64,000 nucleotides of DNA, taken from Chitinophaga sp. YR573. Lineage in GTDB: Bacteria; Bacteroidota; Bacteroidia; Chitinophagales; Chitinophagaceae. The stretch covers positions 823,199 to 887,198 of the forward strand of contig NZ_FOJF01000001.1 of NCBI RefSeq assembly GCF_900110995.1, in the 5' to 3' direction. The translations under genes and the position numbers were made by a program. The first letter of the stretch is position 1. Each line of letters opens with the position of its first letter. This document shows, piece by piece, positions 54,916-64,000 of the stretch. The notes under the pieces were generated by a model. The model was not told the DNA's origin. It did not search any database and saw only the letters and a program-made list of their open reading frames with translations.

Positions 54916-57540
54916 ATGAGAAAAATTATACTTCTAAGCATGCTGCTGGGCATGTTCGTTGCTGCCAGCGCCCAACTTTCTTTTGAGGCTTCCAGTGAAT
55001 ACGGCAAGTTATGGGACATCACCTACGACCAAACCATTTCAGGTAAATTATATGCCCGCTCCGGTGCAAATCATATCATGGTATCTACAGATAATGGCAG
55101 CTCCTGGCAGATTTTCTTTTCCTTTCCAAGCAGTATAACCGCTATCTCACAACTAAAATTATTACCCGGTGGTAAGGCACTCTCCTTCGTAGTCAGCTAT
55201 AGCCAATCTGACGAAGTAAACGGGTTATATATCCTGGACCTTGCCACTCAATCCATCCGGCAGCATTTTGTAATGCCTAACCTGGATGTGCATCCCTGGG
55301 TGACATCCTACAGTATCTATGACTCAGCGGCAACCATAGTACTATTGAATACCGGTTATTCGCTGGGTTTCAATCCTTATACAAAGGTGTATTATACCAA
55401 AGACGCCGGCAAGAAGTGGAAAGAGGTCTATTACAGCGATAGTTACAGTACAGTTCAGATCCTGAATACCGCCATCGCGCCGGATGATCCTGCCAAACTG
55501 ATATTGATGAGGGGATTGGGCTCCCAGGGCGTGAACGGTGGCCTGTTCATCTCTACCAACGAAGGTAAAAACTGGACCTGGAGACTGGGAGGTTCCGCTT
55601 TTTGCCCAATCGCCTTTAACCCTCAGCGTCCTAAGGAGTTTTTCGTTGGCAGTTTTGTCAACTTTGGTATGGCACCGGAAACATTATACCGTACCCTCGA
55701 CGGTGGAACAACCTTCTCGAAAGTCCCCATCACCTGGAACGATCAGATCCTCAACCATATTACTCTCATCCAGTATGCCCCTTCTGATACCACTACCATG
55801 TGGATGCTGGAAGAGAACGAAATACTAAAAAGCAGCAATGGTGGCAGTACCTGGACGTCTACCTCTTTTGAACCTAATTCTACCGTTTTCACCGGCGGTA
55901 TCTCGATCGCCATTAACCCTCAAAATAACCATCAGTTATTCATTACTTCCGATGCCTGGCCCCAGTATTCAACTGATGGGGGAAAAACGCTTATACAGCT
56001 TAAAAACCCCTTTTATGTGACAGATAAAGTGACGCTGGGAGATTATCCCCATACAAGTCAGTTGTATTATTGCAGTCAGGGTGGTTACATCATAAAAGAC
56101 CTTTCTACCCGCAAAACACAGGCTTTCAATATACAACCTCCTTACATGGTGAACGTACGGGGCCTTACAGCAATAGCAGATACCACTGTGCAGGGGCGTT
56201 TATTCCTGTTTAAAGGCGGAGACGACTTTGGCAATTCTGCCCGGTTAATGTACAGTGATAACTATGGGACCACCCTTCACAATCTCCCTACAGAGGATTT
56301 TGCTACTTATCTGAAACTGGTAAAAAAAGATCCGGACAATAATTCCCGCTACTGGGTTTCCTATTCTTTTAATGAGGCATATTCTACGCTTTATACACTG
56401 GATATCAGTGATCCTGATAACCCGGTTGCAACACCGGTAACACCTCCCGGCAGTGGTGTTATTAACGCAGCCTACATAGCACCGGGTAACAATGGTAATA
56501 CCGTTTATATTTCAGCAGGAGCCAAAGTATATCTTTCTGAGGATGGTGGTCTTACCTGGACAACCCAAAGTCAGGGACTGGATAATTTAACGGATGGATA
56601 TGATAATATCTGGGATATGAATGTGAATCCCTATAACCCTCAGATGATGGCCATTGCTACGACACAGGGGATTTTCCAGTCAGAAGACGGTGGTAAAAAC
56701 TGGACATTAACCTTTGCTGCCAATGACCTTAAGAAAGTATCTTTTTCGAATGCAACAGAAGGGCATATCATGGCGGCGTCTTATACATCCCTGTTGGGTG
56801 ACAGCCGGCTGGTATTCAGTACAAATGCCGGGGTAAAATGGTTTTCCGTACCTGCCGGCAGCATGGGTTACCTGCAATGCAGTTCTTCTATAGATTTCAA
56901 ATTCTATTCAGATCATGCTGATATCTACTTTGCTACTTCCGATCTTGGAGTAGTAAAGTATCAGCTGAATAACCTGCTTTCTCCACAACTGCTGCATCTG
57001 ACTGCTTTCACAGGTACACTTACCAGGGGTAATGCACTGTTGTCATGGAATACCGTAGATGAACAGGAATTATCTGATTATCAGTTGGAACGTAGTACCA
57101 ATAACCGTGATTTTCAGCTTATTAATACACAGAAGGCCAGCGGCAATGATGGTTTCTTTACGTACAATTATGAAGACCGTGAATTTTCCGGACTGGCAGC
57201 TACCTACCGTAATGTTTATTACCGGTTAAAAATCACTGGTACGGATAAGAGTTTTGCTTATTCTGATACTGTGAAGCTCTCTGCCACTGATATGTATATC
57301 TATCCTGTTCCAGCTGCTGATGTCATTAACCTACATGTACAGGGCGTTACCGAACCGGCTAAATACAGGGTATTACTGGTGGATGCCAGCGGCAGACAGT
57401 ATAGTATACAGTCGTATAATATCCCAACCGGATCTACGACTATCAGTATGCCTATCACCCGATTGATAAGTGGTATGTATATCATGCTGGTAGAAACCCG
57501 TTCCGGGGAGGTAAAGAAGTTTAAGTTCCTCAAGCTATGA
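54916..57540 (+). CDS. BNR/sialidase-fold exported protein with T9SS sorting domain
   Basis: This 874-residue exported protein has signal peptide IILLSMLLGMFVAASAQ. Repeated Asp-box-like S-x-D-x-G-x-x-W motifs, such as STDNGSSWQIFF, TKDAGKKWKEV, STNEGKNWTW and SEDGGLTWTT, mark a beta-propeller of the VPS10/sialidase kind. The C-terminal 80 residues (YIYPVPAADVINLHVQGV, ending KKFKFLKL) form a T9SS type A sorting domain, so the protein should be exported to the surface through the type IX system. I chose ATG 54916, which gives a good signal peptide. Confidence 0.88.
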   Translation: MRKIILLSMLLGMFVAASAQLSFEASSEYGKLWDITYDQTISGKLYARSGANHIMVSTDNGSSWQIFFSFPSSITAISQLKLLPGGKALSFVVSYSQSDEVNGLYILDLATQSIRQHFVMPNLDVHPWVTSYSIYDSAATIVLLNTGYSLGFNPYTKVYYTKDAGKKWKEVYYSDSYSTVQILNTAIAPDDPAKLILMRGLGSQGVNGGLFISTNEGKNWTWRLGGSAFCPIAFNPQRPKEFFVGSFVNFGMAPETLYRTLDGGTTFSKVPITWNDQILNHITLIQYAPSDTTTMWMLEENEILKSSNGGSTWTSTSFEPNSTVFTGGISIAINPQNNHQLFITSDAWPQYSTDGGKTLIQLKNPFYVTDKVTLGDYPHTSQLYYCSQGGYIIKDLSTRKTQAFNIQPPYMVNVRGLTAIADTTVQGRLFLFKGGDDFGNSARLMYSDNYGTTLHNLPTEDFATYLKLVKKDPDNNSRYWVSYSFNEAYSTLYTLDISDPDNPVATPVTPPGSGVINAAYIAPGNNGNTVYISAGAKVYLSEDGGLTWTTQSQGLDNLTDGYDNIWDMNVNPYNPQMMAIATTQGIFQSEDGGKNWTLTFAANDLKKVSFSNATEGHIMAASYTSLLGDSRLVFSTNAGVKWFSVPAGSMGYLQCSSSIDFKFYSDHADIYFATSDLGVVKYQLNNLLSPQLLHLTAFTGTLTRGNALLSWNTVDEQELSDYQLERSTNNRDFQLINTQKASGNDGFFTYNYEDREFSGLAATYRNVYYRLKITGTDKSFAYSDTVKLSATDMYIYPVPAADVINLHVQGVTEPAKYRVLLVDASGRQYSIQSYNIPTGSTTISMPITRLISGMYIMLVETRSGEVKKFKFLKL

Positions 57541-57568
57541 CCCTATACCAATGGCCAATTATGACGTG

Positions 57569-57593
57569 GCGCCCCTTCCGGGGCGCTTTTTTT
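57569..57593 (+). terminator. Terminator of the T9SS propeller gene
   Basis: A 7-bp stem GCGCCCC/GGGGCGC with loop TTCC is followed by seven T residues, 28 nt after the stop codon. Confidence 0.88.
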
Positions 57594-57654
57594 ATGCATT
57601 ACAGCCCCTCAACAAAATAGATTGCTAAAAGCTCTATGGTGGCTCACTCTATCA

Positions 57655-57777
57655 TCATTCCTTCATCACTCCTTCATCACTCCTATATCATTCTACTAGC
57701 ATTCCTATATCCAAACGATATAGGAATGACGTAAGAGTGCCGAAGGAATGAGGGTTCCATGATGAAGGGATATAGGA
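57655..57777. repeat. Tandem and inverted repeat cluster in a long intergenic region
   Basis: The 11-nt unit CTTCATCACTC occurs twice in tandem at 57661-57682. CATTCCTATATC at 57700-57711 faces its exact reverse complement at 57717-57728 across a CAAAC loop. CCTATATC and its complement recur at 57682-57689 and 57769-57776, and CCTTCATC at 57671-57678 pairs with GATGAAGG at 57761-57768. Together they could fold as a large branched hairpin. No gene lies between 57541 and 58125. Confidence 0.7.
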
Positions 57778-58125
57778 TTTGTGTCGAATCCAAGAGCTGA
57801 AAAGGTCAAGGACACAAGGTATTTTGAGACTTTTGTCTCAGGTAGGCTTTTCGCTTCCGGCATAAGCATAAAGAATACTATTTATCACTTTCCCAATCTT
57901 CCGGAAAGAGGTAAAGGAATATTTTTTTTGATTCAGAAAATTTGTATAACCTTTGTATAGTAATAACAATCAAATGGACACTGATTCATTTATTCCTACA
58001 AAGTTTTTTTACCATCCCTTTACCATCTTTAACACTTCTCCTCCAAAGATCTAGTTAAACTACCTATACAACTCTTTGTACATGATTGTACAGGGACGGA
58101 TACCTTTTACTTCAACAAAATACAT

Positions 58126-60045
58126 ATGGAATCAACTGTTTTAATCAAGTGGCTGATAATCATCGGCCTGCCCCTTCTATGCCTTGTTCTTTACCGTGTT
58201 ATCCTCCGTACTTTCTTCGGCGTTATTATTGTTCCGGAAGATAAAATCGGACTTGTCACCAAGAAGTTCGTATTAGTAGGTAACCAGTCGTTACCTGAAG
58301 GCCGTATCATCGCTACTGATGGTCAGGCTGGTTTCCAGGCGCAGACACTTGCTCCTGGTGTTTATTTCGGGAAATGGTTCTGGCAGTACGATGTTACTTT
58401 CCAGGCGTTCACCATCATCCCCACCGGTAAAATTGGTCTTGTACTGGCGAAAGATGGTACAGAGCTGCAACAGGGCGCTGTATTGGCCCGTCGTGTAGAT
58501 TGCGATGCATTCCAGAATGCAGAAGCATTCCTGCGCAATGGCGGACAAAAAGGACGTCAGACAGCGATTATGACGCCAGGTTCTTATCGTATCAACACCT
58601 TCATTTTTGAAGTGGAAATAACTGATATGATCAACGTACCTGATAATGCCGTGGGTATTGTTACCACGATGGAAGGTAAAGCCATCGAAAGCGGACAGAT
58701 TGCCGGTAAGATGATCCCCAACCATAACAACTACCAGGATACAGATACCTTCCTTGCCGCTGGTGGTTACAAAGGTTTACAGGAACAGGTGATCCTCTCC
58801 GGATCTTACTTCTTAAATCCCTGGTTTGCGAAAGTGGAAATGCTGAAGATGACAGAGATCCCCATCAGCCATGTAGGTGTTGTGATCTCTTATGTGGGTA
58901 GTGACGGCGAAGACCTGAGTGGTGTTGAATTCAAACATGGTAACATCGTTGGTAAAAACCATAAAGGTGTGTGGGCAGAACCACTGGGGCCAGGTAAATA
59001 TCCTATCAACCCTTATATCATGAAGGTAGAATATGTGCCTACCACCAACCTGGTATTAAACTGGGCAGCATCACGCAGTGAAGCGCATCAGCTGGATAAG
59101 AACCTTTCTACTATTACGGTACGTAGTAAAGACGGTTTTACCTTTAACCTGGATGTGGCACAGATCATTCATATTCCTGCCATAGAAGCGCCTAAAGTAA
59201 TTGCCCGTTTCGGTAATATGGGCAACCTTGTAACACAGGTACTGGAACCTACCATCGGTAACTATTTCCGTAACTCCGCACAGGATTCTGATGTCATCGA
59301 CTTCCTGAAAAGCCGTAAAGAAAGACAGGAATCTGCGAGAAGTCATATTGGTACCGTACTGGAACAATACAACGTATTTGGTGTGGATACACTGATCGGT
59401 GATATCGTTCCTCCTGAAAGCCTGATGAAAACACTCACAGACCGTAAGATTGCGGAAGAACAGAAAGTGACCTACGAAACGCAGATGCGTGCGCAGGAAA
59501 CAAGACAGGCGCTTGAAAAAGAAACAGCAATCGCAGAAATTCAGAAAGAGATCGTAAAGGCAGATCAGGGCGTATTGATTGCAGAAAGGATTGCGGATGC
59601 TACTGTGAAGAAAGCCACTGGTGATGCCAACAGTATGCGTTTACAGGCCAATGCGGAAGCCGATAGGATGAAGCTGATGGCAAGTGGTGAAGCGGAGAAA
59701 GTACGCCTGTTAGCGATTGCTGAAGCAGAACGTACAGAGCTGACTGCGAAAGCGGATGCTGAGAAAATCATGTTAACTGGTAATGCAGAAGCAGGAAAGA
59801 TACTGGCTATCGGTAAATCCAGCGCGGAATCTTATAAACTGGCAGTGGAAGCAATGGGTGGAAATAACTTCACTCAGCTGAAAGTGATGGAAGCGATTGG
59901 TGCACAGCATATCAAGATCATGCCTGATGTACTGATCAGTGGTGGAGATGGTGCTAATGGACCTATCAGCGGTTTATTAGGATTAAAACTGCTGGAAGAA
60001 TTAGGGAATAAAAAGACTAATGAGCCAAAAGGTGATAATCTTTAA
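58126..60045 (+). CDS. Flotillin-like SPFH domain protein
   Basis: This 639-residue protein has an N-terminal membrane segment (WLIIIGLPLLCLVLYRVIL). It carries a long SPFH-like region (GTELQQGAVLARRVDCDAFQ, SKDGFTFNLDVAQIIHIPAI) and a C-terminal coiled coil rich in Ala and Glu (RLQANAEADRMKLMASGEAE). Flotillins scaffold membrane microdomains. The protein is longer than standard flotillins because of extra beta repeats in the first half. It is alone, with no NfeD-like partner next to it. Confidence 0.87.
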   Translation: MESTVLIKWLIIIGLPLLCLVLYRVILRTFFGVIIVPEDKIGLVTKKFVLVGNQSLPEGRIIATDGQAGFQAQTLAPGVYFGKWFWQYDVTFQAFTIIPTGKIGLVLAKDGTELQQGAVLARRVDCDAFQNAEAFLRNGGQKGRQTAIMTPGSYRINTFIFEVEITDMINVPDNAVGIVTTMEGKAIESGQIAGKMIPNHNNYQDTDTFLAAGGYKGLQEQVILSGSYFLNPWFAKVEMLKMTEIPISHVGVVISYVGSDGEDLSGVEFKHGNIVGKNHKGVWAEPLGPGKYPINPYIMKVEYVPTTNLVLNWAASRSEAHQLDKNLSTITVRSKDGFTFNLDVAQIIHIPAIEAPKVIARFGNMGNLVTQVLEPTIGNYFRNSAQDSDVIDFLKSRKERQESARSHIGTVLEQYNVFGVDTLIGDIVPPESLMKTLTDRKIAEEQKVTYETQMRAQETRQALEKETAIAEIQKEIVKADQGVLIAERIADATVKKATGDANSMRLQANAEADRMKLMASGEAEKVRLLAIAEAERTELTAKADAEKIMLTGNAEAGKILAIGKSSAESYKLAVEAMGGNNFTQLKVMEAIGAQHIKIMPDVLISGGDGANGPISGLLGLKLLEELGNKKTNEPKGDNL

Positions 60046-60052
60046 TGCTACA

Positions 60053-60083
60053 AAAAGCTGCCTCAGATTGAGGCAGCTTTTCT
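60053..60083 (+). terminator. Terminator of the flotillin-like gene
   Basis: Arms AAAAGCTGCCTCA and TGAGGCAGCTTTT enclose GAT, with the final T run inside the 3' arm. It starts 8 nt after the stop codon. Confidence 0.9.
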
Positions 60084-60319
60084 TCTTTATGGTAACTTCT
60101 GTTGTATAAATAACACTTAACACCGGGAATGTAAGAAAAGGTTGTCAAAAGGATTAAAATCTTTGGAAAAGAATATTAGTTTTTATTTAACAGTCTGAAT
60201 TTTCGGGATGCATTTTTACTTACTATCTTAACTACGTATTTCATTACCCCTTAAATATTCCCTTTGTCAATCAATTAAACCCTTTTTTAATTAACCTTTA
60301 ATTTTAACATTGTTCGATT

Positions 60320-62083
60320 ATGAAGAAGATCTTTACATTCTTGTTATGCCTATGTGCATACATGATTCCCACGACCTATGCTCAGGTCACAAGTACTATT
60401 AGTTACACGTCGGCCCCATTGAACCCTGGTAGCTGTAATGTTTTTAATACTGCCACACCGGCTACTATAGGAGGCTTCGTCCACTATCCTGTTAGTGGTG
60501 GTGTTGGTTATGATGGGTCAGGAGGTATCCTGTTATCAACATTATGGTCTTCAAGCACTAGTAATCAACTAGGTACTGCGTTTGCGATAGCATATCCTTT
60601 TAAAAAAGGCCATACTTATACTGTAACGGTAACAGCGTCTTCCAATGCACTTGCAGGATCTTCCTCACAGCCGATGTATGCAAGTTTTTATGCCGCATTA
60701 CCGGATGCTAACCAGACGAACCCTACTCCCTGTGGCGGTGTTGCTTATGCCAACTACTCAATAGTACAAAGTGCTAATGCATTTAATGTACCCTCCGGAG
60801 GTTCTGCGGGGGCGTATAGTTTTACTGCCTACACCCCTACTGCGGATATGAATATCGTTACTATTCTGGCTGGCCCCAGTGTAGGAAGTACAGTAATCAA
60901 TAAAGTAAAGATCACGAAGATCTCCATTACTGATAATGTGGTGCTTAATATGGTTTCTACCGCTCTTGTTACTAAGGTATGTGGTACTGCACTTTCCCAG
61001 AATGTAGGTGTTTCGATTCCTGTAGTAGACGGTATAACAGCATATCATTTTAATGTAGGTGCCAATAGTGGCTGGTTATACAATGGTAGTCCTGCTCCTG
61101 CTACTATTACTACTCCTTCAAGTGCTATTACATTAACAGCAGATGCATGTGGTGGAGCAGCTATTACAAACGTATCTGCATCTGTTGATGTAGCAGGACA
61201 TAATTATGCAGCCGGGGGTGTTGTACCTGTTGCAAATGTTAACCCTACTCCCTCTATATCAGGAGGAGTGTCAACTATTTGTACAAGTTCTACTTTCACT
61301 GTTAATGCTCCATGCAGCAGCACAGTCACCTGGTCAGCTTCTTCAGGAATTGCTACACTAACGCCATCCGGTGCGTCGGTACTTGTTACAAGAGTAACCA
61401 ATGGTTCGCTCACGCTTACAGCGACTCTTTCAGGCGGATGTTTCAGTACTCCGGTTGCAGCAGTCAAAACATTGAATATTGGAGTTGGACCGTATCCGAC
61501 ACTGACAAATATCTCACTGGTACCATATCCTTACTATGGAATTTCTGCCTACGCCAACTCTACCACTCCAGGTCCGTACTACTGGTATGTGGATGGTGTT
61601 TTGAAAAAAACTACCGCTACAGGCAGTTCAGATGCAATCGCTGTAGGTAATTGTGGTACACAACACCGCCTCCAGGTAAAAGTTATAAACGACTGCGGAG
61701 AGGCATGGTCAGATCCGTATTACTGGACAAACACCTGCACAATGAGAATAGCTGATCCCAGTCTTACCGCTACACCAGACAGCATACTAAGAAGCCAGCC
61801 GGAACCTGAGTCAGACAAAACGATTGATGTGACTCTTGCTCCAAACCCTTCTTCCAATAATGTGATTGTTAGCATCAATCCCGGTAAAACAAGCTCAACT
61901 CTTTCTTTCATTAAAGCAATCAGGATTCTGGATATATCAGGTAAAACACAAAAAACATTCAGTTATCCAAACAGTAGTCAGAGTAAAGTAACAATAGATG
62001 TGAGTGAATTCAAATCCGGTATTTACCTCATAAACGTATTTGACGGACACAATAATTATATCAAAAAACTGGTTATCCAGTAA
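60320..62083 (+). CDS. Exported protein with T9SS sorting domain, unknown function
   Basis: This 587-residue protein has signal peptide IFTFLLCLCAYMIPTTYAQ. The first 190 residues are Ser/Gly/Thr-rich with beta patterns (KKGHTYTVTVTASSNAL), and the middle shows Ig-like and Cys-bearing segments (ADACGGAAITNVSASVDVAG). The C-terminal domain (LAPNPSSNNVIVSINPG, then IRILDISGKTQKTFSYP and SEFKSGIYLINVFDG) is a T9SS type A sorting domain. I know no function for the rest. The 234-nt spacer upstream holds no other gene. Confidence 0.85.
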   Translation: MKKIFTFLLCLCAYMIPTTYAQVTSTISYTSAPLNPGSCNVFNTATPATIGGFVHYPVSGGVGYDGSGGILLSTLWSSSTSNQLGTAFAIAYPFKKGHTYTVTVTASSNALAGSSSQPMYASFYAALPDANQTNPTPCGGVAYANYSIVQSANAFNVPSGGSAGAYSFTAYTPTADMNIVTILAGPSVGSTVINKVKITKISITDNVVLNMVSTALVTKVCGTALSQNVGVSIPVVDGITAYHFNVGANSGWLYNGSPAPATITTPSSAITLTADACGGAAITNVSASVDVAGHNYAAGGVVPVANVNPTPSISGGVSTICTSSTFTVNAPCSSTVTWSASSGIATLTPSGASVLVTRVTNGSLTLTATLSGGCFSTPVAAVKTLNIGVGPYPTLTNISLVPYPYYGISAYANSTTPGPYYWYVDGVLKKTTATGSSDAIAVGNCGTQHRLQVKVINDCGEAWSDPYYWTNTCTMRIADPSLTATPDSILRSQPEPESDKTIDVTLAPNPSSNNVIVSINPGKTSSTLSFIKAIRILDISGKTQKTFSYPNSSQSKVTIDVSEFKSGIYLINVFDGHNNYIKKLVIQ

Positions 62084-62107
62084 GTCTGTACCTAATAGTT
62101 CAGACGG

Positions 62108-62164
62108 ATAAAATTAAACGGCTTGAGAGTGGTAAAATACTACTCTCAAGCCGTTTAATTTTAT
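62108..62164. terminator. Long bidirectional terminator, 23-bp arms
   Basis: Perfect 23-bp arms at 62108-62130 and 62142-62164 enclose an 11-nt loop. It lies between a plus-strand gene and a minus-strand gene and has T or A tracts on both ends, so it should terminate from both sides. Confidence 0.9.
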
Positions 62165-62302
62165 GCTATAGTTCTTATATGTTTTTATATCTTAATTCCG
62201 ACAGAGAAATGACACCCCTTAGGGAACTTCCAGTCTATATAAATACAGATATGTATAGCATCATCTGCAAAAGAAGGGTCCTTCTCATTCGGTTATCGTC
62301 TC

Positions 62303-63640
62303 CTACTTTTTAGGATAAACGGGGTTTATCCCTGCTGCTTTCAATTTTTTGATCACACCTTCTGCCAGTTGCCGACCCTGTGTCACACCATTCTCAATAG
62401 CATCACGGTAATGGATGCCACCATACAGGCGGGAAATGGCAGCTTCCTGTGAAGCCTGATTAAAAGAGGTAAATGACCGTGCATGAATTTCGAACATCTC
62501 TTCGGTATTATCTGTAAATGAGAAGTTATCTCCCAGCATATAGGTTAATACAGTTGATTCCGCCGTAGACGCAATACTATGTCCGCTCACATACTCAGGA
62601 AACGGTGGTGTTTGCAGCAGTGGCTTCCATTTAGTATCAATATTCTTCTGAATAAATGCTTCAGGACGGACACGGTTAGTTGAAAATTTTGTATCCCAGC
62701 AGGCGATAAAGGCATCCATCATCGTAGTAGCAGAAATAGCATGTAAGATGATAGTATGATCAAAATCAATATCTGCTTTTCGTGCGACGATACCTGTTAT
62801 ATTCATCCAGTGACCACCCGGAGTGATCTTCTTAAAACCAATAGCCATATGACCATAAGTAGTTATTGCAAAAGGATTACAATCCCAGTAAGAAGCGATA
62901 TTCAGATGTTCCTGATTATCTTTCAGCTCCAGACCGGCATGATAAACTTCCATGTTTAACTTATAAAAAGCGCTGCTGGTATCTTTGCTGAATGGTGTAG
63001 GCGGTAAAGCCGGATACTGATTACAGGAATCAATGATCATGGGCCTGATAGTACGCCAGTGTGGCTCTACTGCATCCATATAGGCAGGCGGAGTAGGGTA
63101 CCAGTATGCCTCTCCTTTCAATGGTGTGTAACGTAAACGGGTACTTAATTTTCCATAACCATCCCCTTTAGACCATTTCACAATCTGCGCAGCTACTTCT
63201 GTAGCTGCAGCTACAGAATGCTTAATGATACTATCAGGTACTTTATCTTTCTTAAATAACTGTATCAGTTTTTCTTCGTCCTGTTGCAGCATGAAACCGG
63301 AAGGCAGCAATTGTTTACCAGCTTCCAGGATAGCATATACTGCGGCAACATGATAATCATACGTACCTACTGTATCACTGATAGTAATAACAGGGTATGA
63401 TTTAATGAATCCTTTGGGAGAAGGAATGTCTTTATTATGCATCGCTACTATCTGGTAAGCAGCCAGGGTGGCATAACTATAAAAGCGGGTAGCTGCTGGT
63501 GGGTTGACTACATCATGCATCATCACCATCGTTAATGAAAAAACAGCAGGCTGAATATAATCAACGATACCCCGGTTGTCTTTTTGCTGTGCGTATCCAA
63601 ACTGACATAATAATAATATTCCTATGATAAGTCTCTTCAT
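62303..63640 (-). CDS. Vanadium-dependent haloperoxidase-like PAP2 protein
   Basis: This 445-residue exported protein has signal peptide IIGILLLCQFGYAQ. The PAP2/vanadate site is complete: KFSTNRVRPEAF (Lys and Arg-Pro), PEYVSGHSIASTA (Ser-Gly-His) and SRLYGGIHYRDAIENG (Ser-Arg and His). This is the vanadium haloperoxidase or acid phosphatase layout, and the sequence does not tell which. Its ATG lies 3 nt after the stop of an FG-GAP protein, a common pair in Bacteroidota. Confidence 0.88.
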   Translation of the reverse strand: MKRLIIGILLLCQFGYAQQKDNRGIVDYIQPAVFSLTMVMMHDVVNPPAATRFYSYATLAAYQIVAMHNKDIPSPKGFIKSYPVITISDTVGTYDYHVAAVYAILEAGKQLLPSGFMLQQDEEKLIQLFKKDKVPDSIIKHSVAAATEVAAQIVKWSKGDGYGKLSTRLRYTPLKGEAYWYPTPPAYMDAVEPHWRTIRPMIIDSCNQYPALPPTPFSKDTSSAFYKLNMEVYHAGLELKDNQEHLNIASYWDCNPFAITTYGHMAIGFKKITPGGHWMNITGIVARKADIDFDHTIILHAISATTMMDAFIACWDTKFSTNRVRPEAFIQKNIDTKWKPLLQTPPFPEYVSGHSIASTAESTVLTYMLGDNFSFTDNTEEMFEIHARSFTSFNQASQEAAISRLYGGIHYRDAIENGVTQGRQLAEGVIKKLKAAGINPVYPKK

Positions 63641-63643
63641 GGT

Positions 63644-64000
63644 TTATTGTTCTTTATAGAGTGAGATACCTTCATTATTAACACCTACGATCACATACTT
63701 TTTATCACCGATTGTCATAGCTGTGGCAGACTTCACATCGCCCTTAACAGAAAGGCCCGCATCCGGCTGATCTACATAACTGAAATCCCCTTTTCCATCA
63801 CCTTTGAGCAGACAACCATAACCGGCGTCTATGCTTCCCAGCTTCAGCCTGTTATCACTGTGGTTACCGAACAATAAGAGATCTACTTTACCATCGTGGT
63901 CAAAATCCCCAGTCACTATTTTTGATACTACAGAGAACTGTGCCTGTAATGGTAACGCGTCCGGAATAAATTTTCCGTTTTTATACAACAGGCATATTGT
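63644..64000 (-). CDS. FG-GAP/VCBS repeat protein, 3' part only
   Basis: The frame stays open to the window edge, so the gene starts beyond 64000 and only about 119 C-terminal residues are visible. DFDHDGKVDLLLFGNHSDN is a calcium-binding FG-GAP or VCBS repeat with the D-x-D-x-D-G pattern, and GDGKGDFSYVD is a second partial repeat. It is in an operon with the haloperoxidase-like gene. Confidence 0.82.
   Translation of the reverse strand, partial: TICLLYKNGKFIPDALPLQAQFSVVSKIVTGDFDHDGKVDLLLFGNHSDNRLKLGSIDAGYGCLLKGDGKGDFSYVDQPDAGLSVKGDVKSATAMTIGDKKYVIVGVNNEGISLYKEQ

Noticed and set aside
57655..57777. CRISPR array
   Set aside because: The repeats are short and partly inverted, with no regular spacers and no cas genes nearby.

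Overview
This window looks like the chromosome of a Bacteroidota bacterium of the Chitinophagaceae, most like Chitinophaga. The evidence is Bacteroidota-type promoters (TAnnTTTG -7 elements), secreted proteins with type IX secretion C-terminal sorting domains, LytTR and CzcCBA modules typical of the phylum, and a TOMM natural-product cluster. The taxonomic call is an inference from protein style, not from a search. No rRNA, CRISPR array or complete prophage is present.

Positions 1-11600 are housekeeping. The leucine operon leuC-leuD-leuA-like-leuB is on the minus strand and is bracketed by two nearly identical terminator-containing repeats. It is followed by clpC, a STAS protein, RNase Z, dapA, accA and tRNA-Asp(GTC).

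Positions 11600-24985 are an accessory mosaic. They hold a serine-recombinase remnant, a RidA-like gene, a decayed IS256 transposase, a DUF1703-type ATPase/nuclease, two divergent HxlR-regulator/enzyme pairs, an operon of ECF-like sigma factor, small protein, ClpP paralogue and SnoaL protein, and a flavin monooxygenase. Dispersed copies of a repeat resembling the 3' flank of tRNA-Asp, with its terminator hairpin, separate these modules.

Positions 24986-38500 look like a metal and envelope-stress region. A minus-strand run of a DUF3500 lipoprotein, a HupE/UreJ membrane protein and a LytS/LytTR two-component pair is followed by a plus-strand OmpR-type two-component pair and a complete CzcB/CzcA/TolC-type efflux operon. 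Four 11-bp-phased direct repeats lie in front of the efflux operon. A small molybdopterin-fold protein and a ModE-like repressor converge after it.

Positions 39246-49660 are the most distinctive region. A compact five-gene minus-strand operon encodes an FHA/winged-helix protein, a giant Ser/Thr kinase-cyclase-NTPase fusion, a TOMM precursor with a nitrile-hydratase-like leader and a C-terminal Cys-rich core (FCCCMCC), a 224-residue companion, and a fused YcaO cyclodehydratase. Immediately downstream are three proteins without signal peptides, one with a phage tail-collar-like C-terminus. I propose a kinase-to-FHA signalling route that controls production of a thiazoline-bearing peptide.

Positions 49983-64000 hold NDH-2, a YiiX-like hydrolase with a class V aminotransferase, a TPR/LuxR-type regulator, two T9SS cargo proteins, a flotillin-like SPFH protein, and a vanadium haloperoxidase with the 3' part of an FG-GAP/VCBS protein cut by the window edge.
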